Part shown: positions 17,774 through 26,901 of the stretch, piece by piece | Numbering within the stretch: position 1 is the stretch's first letter | How the letters are laid out: the number at the start of each line of letters is the position of its first letter | Origin: Nocardioides marmorisolisilvae | GTDB lineage: Bacteria; Actinomycetota; Actinomycetes; Propionibacteriales; Nocardioidaceae | Direction: 5' to 3' | DNA: 64,000 nt | NCBI RefSeq assembly: GCF_003725775.1 | Contig: NZ_RJSG01000003.1 | Coordinates: 237,307-301,306 of the forward strand | Notes under the pieces: model-generated | Seen by the model: only the letters and a program-made list of their open reading frames with translations | Database searches by the model: none | Told to the model about the DNA's origin: nothing | Program-made: the position numbers and the translations under genes

Positions 17774-20700
17774 TCAGGTCAAGCTGGAGTACCGGTCAAA
17801 GAACGTCGCCAGCTTGGCGAGCACAGTCTGCTTCTTGATGGCGTGGTTTCCCCCGGCCGCGAACCTGGAGACCGGCGGCAGGATCTTGGTGACGGCCGTT
17901 CCCGCGGTGGGGATTGCGCCGTCGCGGAATGCGTCGACAATGAAGGCGCGGGTCTCCTCGGGCTTGAGGTCCTCATCGACGATCAGCGCCTCGAGCTCCT
18001 TCGCCTTCTTCGCCTCAACGAACCTGCGCCAGTCGTCGCCGGTGTCACCGGTGATGTTGACCGAGTCAACGAAGGCAAGGATGAGGTCACGCTTGTTGCG
18101 CAGGGTGATGCTGGAGTCGATGGCTCGTTGGATGTTCATCAACGCGTTCATCTCGACATCGGAACCGTTCCCGCGGGCCCCTCGCCACTGCTCGACCAGC
18201 AGCAGGATGTAGTCGACGTTGACCTCGATCTGTTTGATGAGTTCGATCTCGAAGACGACATCGTCGTTGATCGACTCCTTCTCGGCCGCGTTCTGGCCGC
18301 GGAACTCCGCGTACAGGTTGAGGTAGATGCTCCGGTAATCCTGAAAATCGCGCTCGGTCAAGATCTCATGACCAAAGAAGTCATCAAAGGACACCAGGAT
18401 GTTGCGTAGTCGCAGGATCGCACCGAACAGTGCGATGAACTCCTTCTGCGCTGCCTCGCCGAAGATCGGCTGTTCTAGAGGAAACAGAGCCGCGAGGTCG
18501 GCTACTAGCTTGGTGTATTCGGCGTAGTAGTCGGCGTATGGCTTGAGCAGGACGATGCCCTTGGCCTCCTTGTTGCCGAAGAGCGACAGTGCGTCGTTGG
18601 TCGCCTGCTCCAGGTCGCGGAAGCTGACGATGTTGCCGTAGGTCTTGACCGAGTTGAGGATCCGGTTGGTCCGCGAGTACGCCTGGATCAGGCCGTGTTG
18701 ACGGAGGTTCTTGTCGACCCAAAGTGTGTTCAGGGTCGTGGCGTCGAAGCCCGTCAGGAACATGTTGACGACGATCGCGAGATCGAGCTCGCGGTTCTTC
18801 AGTCGCTGCGACAGGTCCTTGTAGTAGTTCTGGAACCGGCCGGCCGACGTGTCGAAGCTCGTGCCGAACATGCGGTTGTAGTCCTGGATCGCGCCTTCGA
18901 GGAAGTCGCGAGAGCCGCCATCAAGGTCGCTGGTCTCGAACTCCTCCTCGTCCAGGATGCCGCCATCGAGGTCCTCGTTTGCGGCGTAGCTGAAGATCAG
19001 GCCGACCTTGAGGCGCTGGTACCCCGGGACTGTCTCCTCCCTCAAGCTCTGCGCTTCCTCGAACGCTTTGTAGTAGCGCTTCGCTGCGTCGATGGACGCG
19101 GTCGCGAACATCGAGTTGAAGCCGGCAACGCGCTTCTCCCCCAGCCGGTAGGTCGAGTTGCGGCGCGTCTTCTGGTCGAAGTGGTCAAGGATGTAGGACG
19201 TTACTGCTCCGACTCGCTCCGGACTCAGCAGCGCTGCCTCGGTATTTATCGCAGCGACCTGCTTGTCGGTCAGGTTCGCCGGGATCTTCAGCGTGTTGAC
19301 GTAGTCGATCCGAAAGGGCAGAACGTTCTTGTCGTTGATGGCGTCGACGATGGTGTACGTGTGGAGCTTGTCGCCGAATGCCTGCGCGGTTGTGCGCAGT
19401 TGCGGGTTACCACTCGATCCGGCATTCTCGGCGAAGATCGGCGTGCCGGTGAAACCGAACAGGTTGTAGCGGCGAAAGACGTTCGTGACGGCCAGGTGCA
19501 TGTCCCCGAATTGGCTGCGATGGCACTCGTCGAAGATCACCACCACATGTGCGTGGAAGACCTCGTGCCCGCGCTCGTAGCTCACGAATCTGGCAAGTTT
19601 CTGGATCGTCGTGACTATGATCCGCGAGGCCGGGTCTTCGAGTCTCCGCTTGAGGTGCGCGGTGTTGGTGGTGCCGTCGACCGCACCTTTCTCGAAACGG
19701 TCGTACTCCCGCTGCGTCTGATAGTCGAGATCCTTGCGATCTACGACGAACAGCACCTTGTCGACGCTCGGCAGCTTGCTCGCCAGCTGGGCGGCCTTGA
19801 AGCTGGTGAGCGTCTTACCGGAGCCGGTGGTGTGCCACACGTAGCCGCCCGCGCCGATGCTGCCGAGTCTCTTGTAGTTGGTCGACGTTTCGATGCGCTG
19901 AAGGATCCGCTCGGCCGCGACGATCTGATACGGGCGCATCACAAGCAAGTTGCGGTCGACGTCGAAGACGCAGTACCTCGTCAGGATGCTGAGCAAGGTG
20001 TGCTTGGCGAAGAACGTTTTGGTGAACCCGGTCAGGTCGGCGATCGCCCGGTTGCTCGCATCGGCCCACCAACTCGTGAACTCGAAGGTGTTGGACGACT
20101 GCTTCCTGCCGCGTTTGCCACCGACCGTCTCGTTAACGTGTCGTTCGCGGGTTGTGTTGGAGTAGTACTTCGTCAGGGTGCCGTTGCTGATCACGAACAA
20201 CTGGACGTACTGGAACAAGCCGGAGTCGGCCCAGAAGCTCTCCCGCTGGTAGCGGTTTATCTGGTTGAACGCCTCCCGGATGTCGACGCCGCGGCGCTTG
20301 AGTTCGATGTGCACCATAGGCAGTCCGTTGACCAACACGGTCACGTCGTAGCGGTTCGAGCGAACGCCTTCGACCTCGTACTGGTTGACGACCTGGAGTC
20401 GGTTGTTGTGGATGTTGGACTTGTCGATCAGAAAGATGTTCTTGGCCGTGCCGTCGTCGCGCTTGAGGACCTGGATGTGGTCTTCCTGGATGCGGGCGGT
20501 CTTCTCGACGATCCCGTCGTTCTTGCACGAGATGGACTCGTTGAAGAACCGTTGCCACTCTGGGTCGGTGAACTTGATCTTGTTCAGCATTTCGAGCTGG
20601 GCGCGCAGGTTGGTCTCCAGAGCGGAGGAGCTGACGATCGGCAGATACTCGTACGCCTGCCCCTGGAGCAGCTCGACGAACGCAGCTTCCAGCTCGGCCT

Positions 20701-20830
20701 CGCTCTGGTAACCGCTCTCCTTGTATTCCTCCGGCCGAAACTCCGCGACCACCGTGCTCTCGTCACTCACAGAGATTGGCTCGAAGTGGGTGGCGCTGCC
20801 CGCCGCGCCAAGCTCGGAAAACTCGGTCAC
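17774..20830 (-). CDS. hsdR: Type I restriction enzyme, restriction/translocation subunit
   Basis: The 1018-aa HsdR subunit translocates DNA and cuts it when the target site is unmethylated. The N-terminal nuclease core is visible as NRYDVTVLVNGLPMVHIELKRRG (about residues 165-185, PD-ExK type). The helicase has Walker A TTGSGKT near 333, the DEAD-box variant FDECHRSQFGD near 430 and motif III GFTGTPIF. Arginine-finger helicase motifs follow (VNMFLTGFDATTLN, LIQAYSRTNRI). The length is normal for the family. The start overlaps the hsdS stop by four bases. No truncation or frameshift is seen, so it should be active. Confidence 0.95.
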   Translation of the reverse strand: MTEFSELGAAGSATHFEPISVSDESTVVAEFRPEEYKESGYQSEAELEAAFVELLQGQAYEYLPIVSSSALETNLRAQLEMLNKIKFTDPEWQRFFNESISCKNDGIVEKTARIQEDHIQVLKRDDGTAKNIFLIDKSNIHNNRLQVVNQYEVEGVRSNRYDVTVLVNGLPMVHIELKRRGVDIREAFNQINRYQRESFWADSGLFQYVQLFVISNGTLTKYYSNTTRERHVNETVGGKRGRKQSSNTFEFTSWWADASNRAIADLTGFTKTFFAKHTLLSILTRYCVFDVDRNLLVMRPYQIVAAERILQRIETSTNYKRLGSIGAGGYVWHTTGSGKTLTSFKAAQLASKLPSVDKVLFVVDRKDLDYQTQREYDRFEKGAVDGTTNTAHLKRRLEDPASRIIVTTIQKLARFVSYERGHEVFHAHVVVIFDECHRSQFGDMHLAVTNVFRRYNLFGFTGTPIFAENAGSSGNPQLRTTAQAFGDKLHTYTIVDAINDKNVLPFRIDYVNTLKIPANLTDKQVAAINTEAALLSPERVGAVTSYILDHFDQKTRRNSTYRLGEKRVAGFNSMFATASIDAAKRYYKAFEEAQSLREETVPGYQRLKVGLIFSYAANEDLDGGILDEEEFETSDLDGGSRDFLEGAIQDYNRMFGTSFDTSAGRFQNYYKDLSQRLKNRELDLAIVVNMFLTGFDATTLNTLWVDKNLRQHGLIQAYSRTNRILNSVKTYGNIVSFRDLEQATNDALSLFGNKEAKGIVLLKPYADYYAEYTKLVADLAALFPLEQPIFGEAAQKEFIALFGAILRLRNILVSFDDFFGHEILTERDFQDYRSIYLNLYAEFRGQNAAEKESINDDVVFEIELIKQIEVNVDYILLLVEQWRGARGNGSDVEMNALMNIQRAIDSSITLRNKRDLILAFVDSVNITGDTGDDWRRFVEAKKAKELEALIVDEDLKPEETRAFIVDAFRDGAIPTAGTAVTKILPPVSRFAAGGNHAIKKQTVLAKLATFFDRYSSLT

Positions 20831-22071
20831 GCGACTTCCTTGAACGTGAGCAACTTGTCCCTGTAGTGCTCGTACTGCTGGCGGCGCGCGGCAATCTCAA
20901 TCGGCAGATCGACCGACAAGTTGTTCACGACAGCGTCGAATTTATCGAGGATGTCGACGATCCGCTCTTGCTCCTTCATCGTTGGCACAGGGATCTCGAT
21001 CTTGCCGAACCCAGCAACAAGCAAGGTGTTCACCTTGGTTCGGGCGATGTACTTCGCCTTCTCGCGGCGAAACCAACTCGTCTGCATGATGTAAGAGACG
21101 AACGCGGGGTTGAGTGCGTGCCGGAAGGCGTAACTGTGGTCGTGAATCGCAACGGGCTCATCCCCGAGCCACGCTACGGCCTTCCCGACATCCTCGACAG
21201 TTTCACCGACATCCACGATCACGACATCACCCGGCTGGGCGTACCGAAGGCCCGAAGCGTTGTCCCGGCGGAGGTGCGAAACCACCGACGTCGCCGAGGT
21301 GCCGAAGTGGGTGTAGATCTCGCCATAGTGGATGCAGGGGATGCCGGCGTCCTCAAAGTCGGCCTTCGTAAATCTCTTGCCCCGAATGAACCGACCCAGG
21401 TCGCTCAACGGCGCCCACCTGACTTTCTCCCCGTCGGAGAAGCTGAGGATCGCATCACGGTAGTGGCCGTATTGCTGACGACGCCGTTCCAACTCAGCCT
21501 GAAGCTGCAATTCTAACTCCGCCTGCAACGAACTGAAACGGCTAAGTACGCCGACGACTTCTCGTTGGATCTCGATCGGCGGAATCGGAACTCTGAAGTC
21601 CAACAACGTCGATGACTTGATGGCAGCCATCGACCCATCGGTTCGACCAGCAACCGCGAGAATCGACTCTGCGCGCGACCGGCAGGCCTGAAGCAAGTAC
21701 TCGGGGAGAACATCTTCGTGGGGGATGACGGCGCGCATATCTTGATTGAGCGTGACGTCGAAAGGGACCAGTGCGATTGGAAGACGACGGCGGAGGACAT
21801 TAGAGCGCACGACGAAGGCGACCGATCCTGCTGGCACGAGCTTCAACGGGGATTGCTCCAGCGCCTTTACGGACACACGAAGGCCTGTCGCACGGATCGT
21901 CTCAACCACCATGTCTTTGGGCGAAAGCCAGGGCACCGTCCCGTCCTGCCAAAACTCGGCGTTGCTCTTGGAGGGCGTTCCCCCGCCGTGCCAAGTTCCT
22001 ACGTCGCGAAGCGGCCGAAACTCGACGCCGTCCGGGCACAGTTCGTTGATCAATTCCTCGATTCCGCTCAC
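20827..22071 (-). CDS. hsdS: Type I restriction system specificity subunit
   Basis: The 414-aa subunit carries two target recognition domains that read the two halves of a bipartite DNA site. The first TRD (about residues 15-170) ends in PIPPIEIQREVVGVL, followed by a central helix with RRRQQYGHYRDAIL. The second TRD (about 215-375) ends in PVPTMKEQERIVDIL, followed by a C-terminal helix with ARRQQYEHYRDKLL. The near-repeat of the two helical spacers is the known hallmark of HsdS. It overlaps hsdM and hsdR by four bases on each side. The recognition sequence cannot be predicted by eye. Confidence 0.94.
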   Translation of the reverse strand: MSGIEELINELCPDGVEFRPLRDVGTWHGGGTPSKSNAEFWQDGTVPWLSPKDMVVETIRATGLRVSVKALEQSPLKLVPAGSVAFVVRSNVLRRRLPIALVPFDVTLNQDMRAVIPHEDVLPEYLLQACRSRAESILAVAGRTDGSMAAIKSSTLLDFRVPIPPIEIQREVVGVLSRFSSLQAELELQLQAELERRRQQYGHYRDAILSFSDGEKVRWAPLSDLGRFIRGKRFTKADFEDAGIPCIHYGEIYTHFGTSATSVVSHLRRDNASGLRYAQPGDVVIVDVGETVEDVGKAVAWLGDEPVAIHDHSYAFRHALNPAFVSYIMQTSWFRREKAKYIARTKVNTLLVAGFGKIEIPVPTMKEQERIVDILDKFDAVVNNLSVDLPIEIAARRQQYEHYRDKLLTFKEVA

Positions 22072-23642
22072 ACAGCACCCCCTTCGAGGTCGTCAACTAT
22101 CGCGTTGATCTGCGTGCGCAACTCGGCCTGCCTCGCGACTATGCCGGCGATCTCGGCGTTGAGCCACGCGATGTCGACTACCTCGCGGGTGTCCTCATCC
22201 TCGACGTAGGCGCTAACTGCGATGTTGTAGTTGTTGGCGGCCACGATGTCGAAGTCGACCAAAGTCGCGAAGTGATCGACGTCCTCACGAGAGGTGAAAG
22301 CGTGAAGGATTGCTCGTTGGTTCTCGTGGGCGAGTCTGTTCTTGTTGCCCTGGCGGGTGAACTCTGCGGAGGCGTCGATGAACAGGATCTTGTTGTCAGC
22401 CTTGGATTTCTTGAGCACGATCACACAGGTCGCGATCGTCGTACCGAAGAAGAGATCCGGCGGGAGCTGGATGACGGTGTCGACGTAATTGTTGTCGACG
22501 AGATACTTGCGGATCTTCTGCTCAGCACCTCCGCGGTAGAGCACGCCGGGGAACTCGACGATCGCAGCGGTGCCGTTAACCGCGAGCCAGCTCAGGATGT
22601 GCATCGTGAACGCCAGGTCAGCCTTCGATTTCGGGGCGAGCACTCCGGCCGGCGCGTATCGCGGATCGTTGATGAGCAGCGGGTTGGCGTCGCCGTCCCA
22701 TCTGATCGAGTAAGGCGGGTTGGACACGATCGCTTCAAATGGCTCCTCATCCCAGTGGGCAGGGTCGATCAGCGTGTCGCCGTGGGCGATCTCGAACTTC
22801 TCGTACGGGATGTCGTGTAGGAACATGTTGATCCGGCACAGGTTGTAGGTCGTCAGGTTGACCTCCTGGCCGAAGTAGCCCTGCCGCACCTTGCCGTGGC
22901 CCAGGACCTTCTCGTACTTCAGCAGCATCGATCCGGACCCACAGGCCGGGTCGTAGACCTTGTTGACCTCGGTCTTGCCGACGACTGTGATCCTGGCCAG
23001 GAGTTCGGCGACCTCCTGCGGCGTGTAGTACTCGCCACCCGACTTGCCAGCCGCCGATGCGTACATCTGCATCAGGTACTCGTAGGCGTCGCCAAAGAGA
23101 TCGTTGCTGTTCTCCCTAAAGGCACCACCGAGCGGAAGGTCACCGATGGCGTCGAGCAGCTTGACGAGCTTCTCGTTGCGCTTGGCGACGGTCGGACCGA
23201 GCTTGCTGCTGTTGACGTCAAGGTCATCGAAGAGTCCTTTGATGTCCTCCTCGGAGTTCGCACCGATGGCGGAGGCTTCGATGTTCTTGAAGACGCGGCT
23301 CAGGGTCTCGTTGAGGTTCTCGTCGTGGCGAGCCTTCTCCCGGACGTTCGCGAAGAGGTCTTGCGGGAGGATGTAGAACCCCTTCTCCTTGACGGTCTCG
23401 TCACGGCCGAACTCCGCGTCGGCACCATCCAGGTTGCGGTAGTCGAAACCTTCGTTGCCCGCCAGTCGTTCCTGCTCGTTGAGGTACACCGTCAGGTTCT
23501 CGGAAATGAAGCGGTAGAAGAGCATCCCGAGCACGTAGGTCTTGAAGTCCCACCCGTCGACGCTGCCGCGCAGGTCGTTGGCGATCCGCCAGATGGTCTT
23601 GTGGAGTTCTGCCCGCTCGGACTCCTTGTTCGTAGCGCTCAC
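22068..23642 (-). CDS. hsdM: Type I restriction system DNA adenine methyltransferase subunit
   Basis: The 524-aa N6-adenine methyltransferase has an N-terminal helical HsdM domain (IWRIANDLRGSVDGWDFKTYVLGMLFYRFIS), the AdoMet motif DPACGSGSMLL near residue 231 and the catalytic N-P-P-Y-S near 307. It methylates the host's own sites together with HsdS and is needed for HsdR cleavage. It is the first gene of the hsdM-hsdS-hsdR operon, with four-base overlaps throughout. The modification gene being first is common in mobile type I systems. Confidence 0.95.
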   Translation of the reverse strand: MSATNKESERAELHKTIWRIANDLRGSVDGWDFKTYVLGMLFYRFISENLTVYLNEQERLAGNEGFDYRNLDGADAEFGRDETVKEKGFYILPQDLFANVREKARHDENLNETLSRVFKNIEASAIGANSEEDIKGLFDDLDVNSSKLGPTVAKRNEKLVKLLDAIGDLPLGGAFRENSNDLFGDAYEYLMQMYASAAGKSGGEYYTPQEVAELLARITVVGKTEVNKVYDPACGSGSMLLKYEKVLGHGKVRQGYFGQEVNLTTYNLCRINMFLHDIPYEKFEIAHGDTLIDPAHWDEEPFEAIVSNPPYSIRWDGDANPLLINDPRYAPAGVLAPKSKADLAFTMHILSWLAVNGTAAIVEFPGVLYRGGAEQKIRKYLVDNNYVDTVIQLPPDLFFGTTIATCVIVLKKSKADNKILFIDASAEFTRQGNKNRLAHENQRAILHAFTSREDVDHFATLVDFDIVAANNYNIAVSAYVEDEDTREVVDIAWLNAEIAGIVARQAELRTQINAIVDDLEGGAV

Positions 23643-23898
23643 CGGGGCATTCTTCCAGCACCGTCCGACGATTCCTGCCGAACAGCCCGCTTCATCTCGG
23701 TCCTAGCTGACAGGATCGTGCAGTGAGCGGTAAACACATCGAACTCCTCCTCGTCGACGGCAGCTCATCTATCTGCTGTTGGGCCCTGACGAGCAGTGTG
23801 GCGGCCGCCGCAACCTCGGCGAGACGGATGACCTCAAGTCGCGACTTGCTCAACCGCCTGTTCTCGACCCGGAACTGCGTCAATCCGCTGCCTCAGGG

Positions 23899-24369
23899 TT
23901 AACCCAGGTAGGGCTGGCTCGACCTGGACATGCCGTGCCGCACACGCAGACGGCTCGAGTCATGCATCGCCAGATCGGCGATCTCGCTCTTGTCGAACCA
24001 TCCTGTCCGAGGGGTTTCGCCACTAGTGCCTAGGGAGCCTCCGAGCAGCTCAGCTCTGAAAGAGACGGCGAACTGCTGGCGTACCTCCCCATCGTCGTAT
24101 GCGATTACATGCTTCGGATCGGAGTAGATCCCAACCACGTCGACCACACGCACCCGGTAACCGGTCTCCTCGAGCACCTCGCGCTCGGCCGCACCAGAGA
24201 GCGTCTCGCCAATCTCCATTCCGCCTCCCGGCAGCGCCCAAAGTCCGTTGTCGGATCTCTGGACGAGCAGCACGCGGCCGGCATCGTCCTGAACGAACAC
24301 CGTGGCGGCCGGAACCAGGCTGTTTGCCGGCGGCGCAGCTGGGTCGTCGTAGTACTCCCTGCGACCCAT
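23899..24369 (-). CDS. Nudix hydrolase
   Basis: The 156-aa protein contains a complete Nudix box at residues 49-71: GGMEIGE, then seven residues, then REVLEETGY, which binds Mg2+ for hydrolysis of a nucleoside diphosphate linked to another group. It starts seven bases after the stop of the HTH regulator gene, so the two form one unit. Pairs of this kind are widespread in actinobacteria. The substrate is unknown; the short N-terminal YYDDPAAPPANS segment before the domain is also common in the paired forms. Confidence 0.9.
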   Translation of the reverse strand: MGRREYYDDPAAPPANSLVPAATVFVQDDAGRVLLVQRSDNGLWALPGGGMEIGETLSGAAEREVLEETGYRVRVVDVVGIYSDPKHVIAYDDGEVRQQFAVSFRAELLGGSLGTSGETPRTGWFDKSEIADLAMHDSSRLRVRHGMSRSSQPYLG

Positions 24370-24376
24370 ACGGCTC

Positions 24377-25123
24377 CTAGCTCCAGGCGGGTTGGGCTTC
24401 GTCCCAAACTCTGTCGTACATCGTCGCGTACGTATCGAACAACCCTCCGGCGGTGAGTCGCCGCAAGTGCATCGCAGGAGCCTGGGCCGCCGGGAGGCCG
24501 TAGACGTGCGGGTTAGCGATCATGTCGTCGTCCCCGCGGTAGATCGAGGTGTACAGAGTCGTCCCGTGAGTGCGGACGACGACGCCATTCGCGCCGGCGA
24601 GCTGCTTCTTAAGCAAGGTGATCGAGTTCTGAACCTTGGTCGCCACTGCATCGCCGATGCCCTCGTCCCCGCCACGAACCATCACCGCTCGCGAGTTGGG
24701 ATCACCCACAAGGACTCGAACTCGCACGCCGTCGGCACCCTTGTCTCGAAGGAGATCAATCAGGTGGGGGTTATGTTCGGGAAGGAACAGGCCCGCGTAA
24801 ACGAGGATGTCGATGTATGTCTCCGCATCCCCGAACAACCGCTTGAACTCGTCCGGGTGGATCAGCGATCGATGGGGATGGAGTTCCACCAGTTCGCCTC
24901 GAGACGCGGCCTCCGCGCGCTCCGGACTTATCGCGTGCGGCCACAGATAGCCCTCGCGCTCGTGGACGAGCTCAGAGACGCGCAGCCGATGCCTCGCGTA
25001 GGGCGTTCGATCCTGCGTGATCCAGCGCTCGACCGTCTTGGGGTCAACACCGATCTGCTCGCCGAGCGTCCCCGGCGTCAGGCCGGAGCCGAGCATTGCG
25101 TCGCGTAACCGTTCGTTTGTCAT
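24377..25123 (-). CDS. HTH regulator with a C-terminal PLD-like/DUF5919-type domain
   Basis: The 248-aa product has an N-terminal Cro/XRE-type HTH (LGEQIGVDPKTVERWITQDRTPYARHR). After it comes a domain resembling the one I recall as DUF5919, found beside Nudix hydrolases in many actinobacteria (ETYIDILVYAGLFLPEHNP, RVRVLVGDPNSRAVMVRG, THGTTLYTSIYRGDDDMIANPHVYG). The last stretch has the H-x(n)-N look of a degenerate phospholipase D motif. The ATG at 25123 is the natural start; a much longer open frame upstream crosses the divergent promoter and is unlikely. Direct and inverted GACGTCCC copies just upstream suggest autoregulation. The family name is from memory. Confidence 0.78.
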   Translation of the reverse strand: MTNERLRDAMLGSGLTPGTLGEQIGVDPKTVERWITQDRTPYARHRLRVSELVHEREGYLWPHAISPERAEAASRGELVELHPHRSLIHPDEFKRLFGDAETYIDILVYAGLFLPEHNPHLIDLLRDKGADGVRVRVLVGDPNSRAVMVRGGDEGIGDAVATKVQNSITLLKKQLAGANGVVVRTHGTTLYTSIYRGDDDMIANPHVYGLPAAQAPAMHLRRLTAGGLFDTYATMYDRVWDEAQPAWS

Positions 25124-25141
25124 GAGAACTCCCGAGACCTC

Positions 25142-25205
25142 ATGGGACGTCTTCACGGTAGCAGGACGTCCCGACATGTCCCATTTACGTGGTTGAGACG
25201 TCCCC
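25142..25205. promoter_or_regulatory. Cluster of GACGTCCC-type repeats between divergent HTH genes
   Basis: ATGGGAC (25142-25148) faces GTCCCAT (25178-25184). The palindrome GGACGTCC lies at 25164-25171 and a further GACGTCCCC at 25197-25205. All share a GACGTCCC-like core. The cluster stands before the HTH/Nudix pair on one strand and the excisionase-like genes on the other, so it could coordinate the two. Confidence 0.5.
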
Positions 25206-25258
25206 AGAACCACGGGCACCGTCAGGGGGTAGTCGATGCTCCGGGACCAGGAGGAACC

Positions 25259-25501
25259 ATGGACAAGGTCGAGGCCGCTTCCACCGCCATTGCGGAGAAC
25301 TCCGACTCCGCTGGTCTCGAAGGCTTGCCCGTGCTGGTCTCGGTACCGCGGGCCGCGCAGCTTCTGGGTATCAGCCGCTCCGCGGCGTACCGCTGCGCGG
25401 CCAGCGGGGATCTGCCGACGGCTCACCTCGGCGGACGAGTTTACGTAGTGACCGCCCAACTGCGGCACATGCTGCTCGGACGTCGCGGCTGTGGAGCGTG
25501 A
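25259..25501 (+). CDS. Small HTH (excisionase-like) protein
   Basis: The 80-aa protein contains a MerR/excisionase-type winged HTH (VSVPRAAQLLGISRSAAYRCAASGDLPTAHLGGRVYVVT). Such proteins bend DNA for directional excision or regulate the element's genes. The ATG follows a strong GGAGG, which is preferred over longer in-frame extensions. Ten bases separate it from the next small HTH gene, and the integrase follows that. Confidence 0.75.
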   Translation: MDKVEAASTAIAENSDSAGLEGLPVLVSVPRAAQLLGISRSAAYRCAASGDLPTAHLGGRVYVVTAQLRHMLLGRRGCGA

Positions 25502-25510
25502 GGTCTCGCC

Positions 25511-25720
25511 ATGACGATGACGAAGCTCCTCACGGTGGACGAAGCCGCAGACGCGCTCAACACGACGCCGCGGTTCGTACGACGCCTGGTGGCCGAGCGC
25601 CGAATCTCCTTTCACCATGTCGGCCGGCACGTTCGGATCGCCGAGCCAGATCTCGAGGCATTCGTGGCCGCAGGACGCGTGGCGTCGGACGGGCGGCTTG
25701 TGGCGAGGGCGTCCGCATGA
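25511..25720 (+). CDS. Excisionase-family DNA-binding protein
   Basis: The 69-aa protein is a typical excisionase-family HTH: LLTVDEAADALNTTPRFVRRLVAERRISFHHVGRHVRIAEPDLEAFVAAG. Its stop codon overlaps the integrase start (ATGA), which indicates translational coupling and supports a role as recombination directionality factor for this element. Confidence 0.82.
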   Translation: MTMTKLLTVDEAADALNTTPRFVRRLVAERRISFHHVGRHVRIAEPDLEAFVAAGRVASDGRLVARASA

Positions 25721-26841
25721 GTTCACGACGGCGCTTCGGCGCGATCCGGAAGCTGCCTTCAGGGCGGTGGCAGGCATCATTCATCGGTCCGACAGGGCAT
25801 CGCACGACTGCACCCCGCACCTTCGCTACCAAGGCCGACGCAGATCGGTGGCTCGCCGCGTCCGAACTTGAGATCAGCCGAGGCACCTGGCTCGACGATC
25901 GGGCGGCCGGGACCACGTTTCAGGAGTACGCCGAGCAGTGGCTTGAGGACAACACCCGCCTGGGACCCCGCTCACGTGAAACCAACGAACGAAACCTGCG
26001 TCTGCACCTGGCCCCGCTCGCCGGGGTACCGCTTAGGGCACTAACCCCGACAGCTGTTCGCAGTTGGTACTCGACAGCGATCCGTGGTCGCGGCGGCAAC
26101 ACTTCGATCGATCAGGCCTACCGGCTTCTACGAGCAGTACTCAACACCGCTGTTCGGGAGGGGCTGTTGGCCAAGAACCCCTGCCAGATCCCCGGTGCCG
26201 GAGCCCCGCGAGCGAAACGGCGGACGGTGGCGACGCCGAAGCAGGTAGCAGCTCTCATCGACGAGATCCCCGGTCCGTACAAGGCTGCCGTCCTGCTCGC
26301 CGCATGGGGCGGTCTGCGTCGTGGAGAGATCCTGGCGCTGCGTCGTGCAGACCTGGATCTTGAAGCGGGCACCGTCAGCGTTCATAGAAACCAGGTCGAG
26401 TTGCTCGCTCGCCGATCCCGCTTCGACGCGAAGCCGAAGACGGATGCCGGCTACCGGACCGTCGCCCTGCCGCCCCACGTGATCCCGGTGCTGAAGAAGC
26501 ATCTGAACCTGTACGCCGGCGCTACGAGGTTGTTCGTATCCAGCACCGGTGGCCCGATGCCCGGAGATTCGCTCACCCAAGCCTTCTCCCGGGCGCGGGA
26601 TCGGCTGGGCATGGAGGGCTTCCGCTTCCACGACCTCCGCCACACGGGTCAGACGCTCGCGGCGGCGACCGGGGCGACGCTGGCGGACCTCATGAAACGC
26701 CTAGGCCACTCGTCGCCGGCCGCAGCAATGCGGTACCTCCACACGGTGAACGGGCGGGACGAGGCCATTGCCGAAGCCCTCAGCGCAATCGCCGAGTACG
26801 GCGACGCGTCGAAGCTCCCGAAGTCGGTGACGATGAAGTGA
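25717..26841 (+). CDS. Tyrosine recombinase / integrase of the island
   Basis: The 374-aa phage-type integrase has an N-terminal arm-binding segment (SGRWQASFIGPTGHRTTAPRTFATKADADRWL), a SAM-like core-binding domain (about 70-165), and a C-terminal catalytic domain. Catalytic residues visible are the first Arg in WGGLRRGEIL, HDLRHT (His-x-x-Arg), the His in LGHSS and the Tyr in AAMRYLH. It reads toward the tRNA fragment 61 bases after its stop, with tandem TTGCACG repeats in between that could be its arm sites. The ATG overlaps the excisionase stop; a much longer frame upstream is a shadow. Confidence 0.95.
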   Translation: MSSRRRFGAIRKLPSGRWQASFIGPTGHRTTAPRTFATKADADRWLAASELEISRGTWLDDRAAGTTFQEYAEQWLEDNTRLGPRSRETNERNLRLHLAPLAGVPLRALTPTAVRSWYSTAIRGRGGNTSIDQAYRLLRAVLNTAVREGLLAKNPCQIPGAGAPRAKRRTVATPKQVAALIDEIPGPYKAAVLLAAWGGLRRGEILALRRADLDLEAGTVSVHRNQVELLARRSRFDAKPKTDAGYRTVALPPHVIPVLKKHLNLYAGATRLFVSSTGGPMPGDSLTQAFSRARDRLGMEGFRFHDLRHTGQTLAAATGATLADLMKRLGHSSPAAAMRYLHTVNGRDEAIAEALSAIAEYGDASKLPKSVTMK

Positions 26842-26843
26842 TG

Positions 26844-26865
26844 TTGCACGTAGATTGCACGCAGA
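26844..26865 (+). repeat. Tandem 11-bp repeats, candidate integrase arm sites
   Basis: TTGCACGTAGA is followed directly by TTGCACGCAGA, differing at one base. They lie between the integrase stop and the tRNA fragment, where arm-type binding sites of tyrosine integrases are usually found. Confidence 0.5.
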
Positions 26866-26901
26866 CGGCTTATGGCGCTCTGACCTGCGCTTTCGATCTG
26901 C

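Noticed and set aside
18695-20866. Long plus-strand open frame of 723 codons opposite hsdR
   Set aside because: It is a shadow of hsdR on the other strand, lacks any domain signature and is rich in Val/Leu/Asp runs typical of antisense frames in high-GC DNA.
23692-23883. Possible 63-residue minus-strand gene between hsdM and the Nudix gene
   Set aside because: A stretch looks helical, but no ribosome site, family or context supports it. The 256-bp gap is otherwise featureless.
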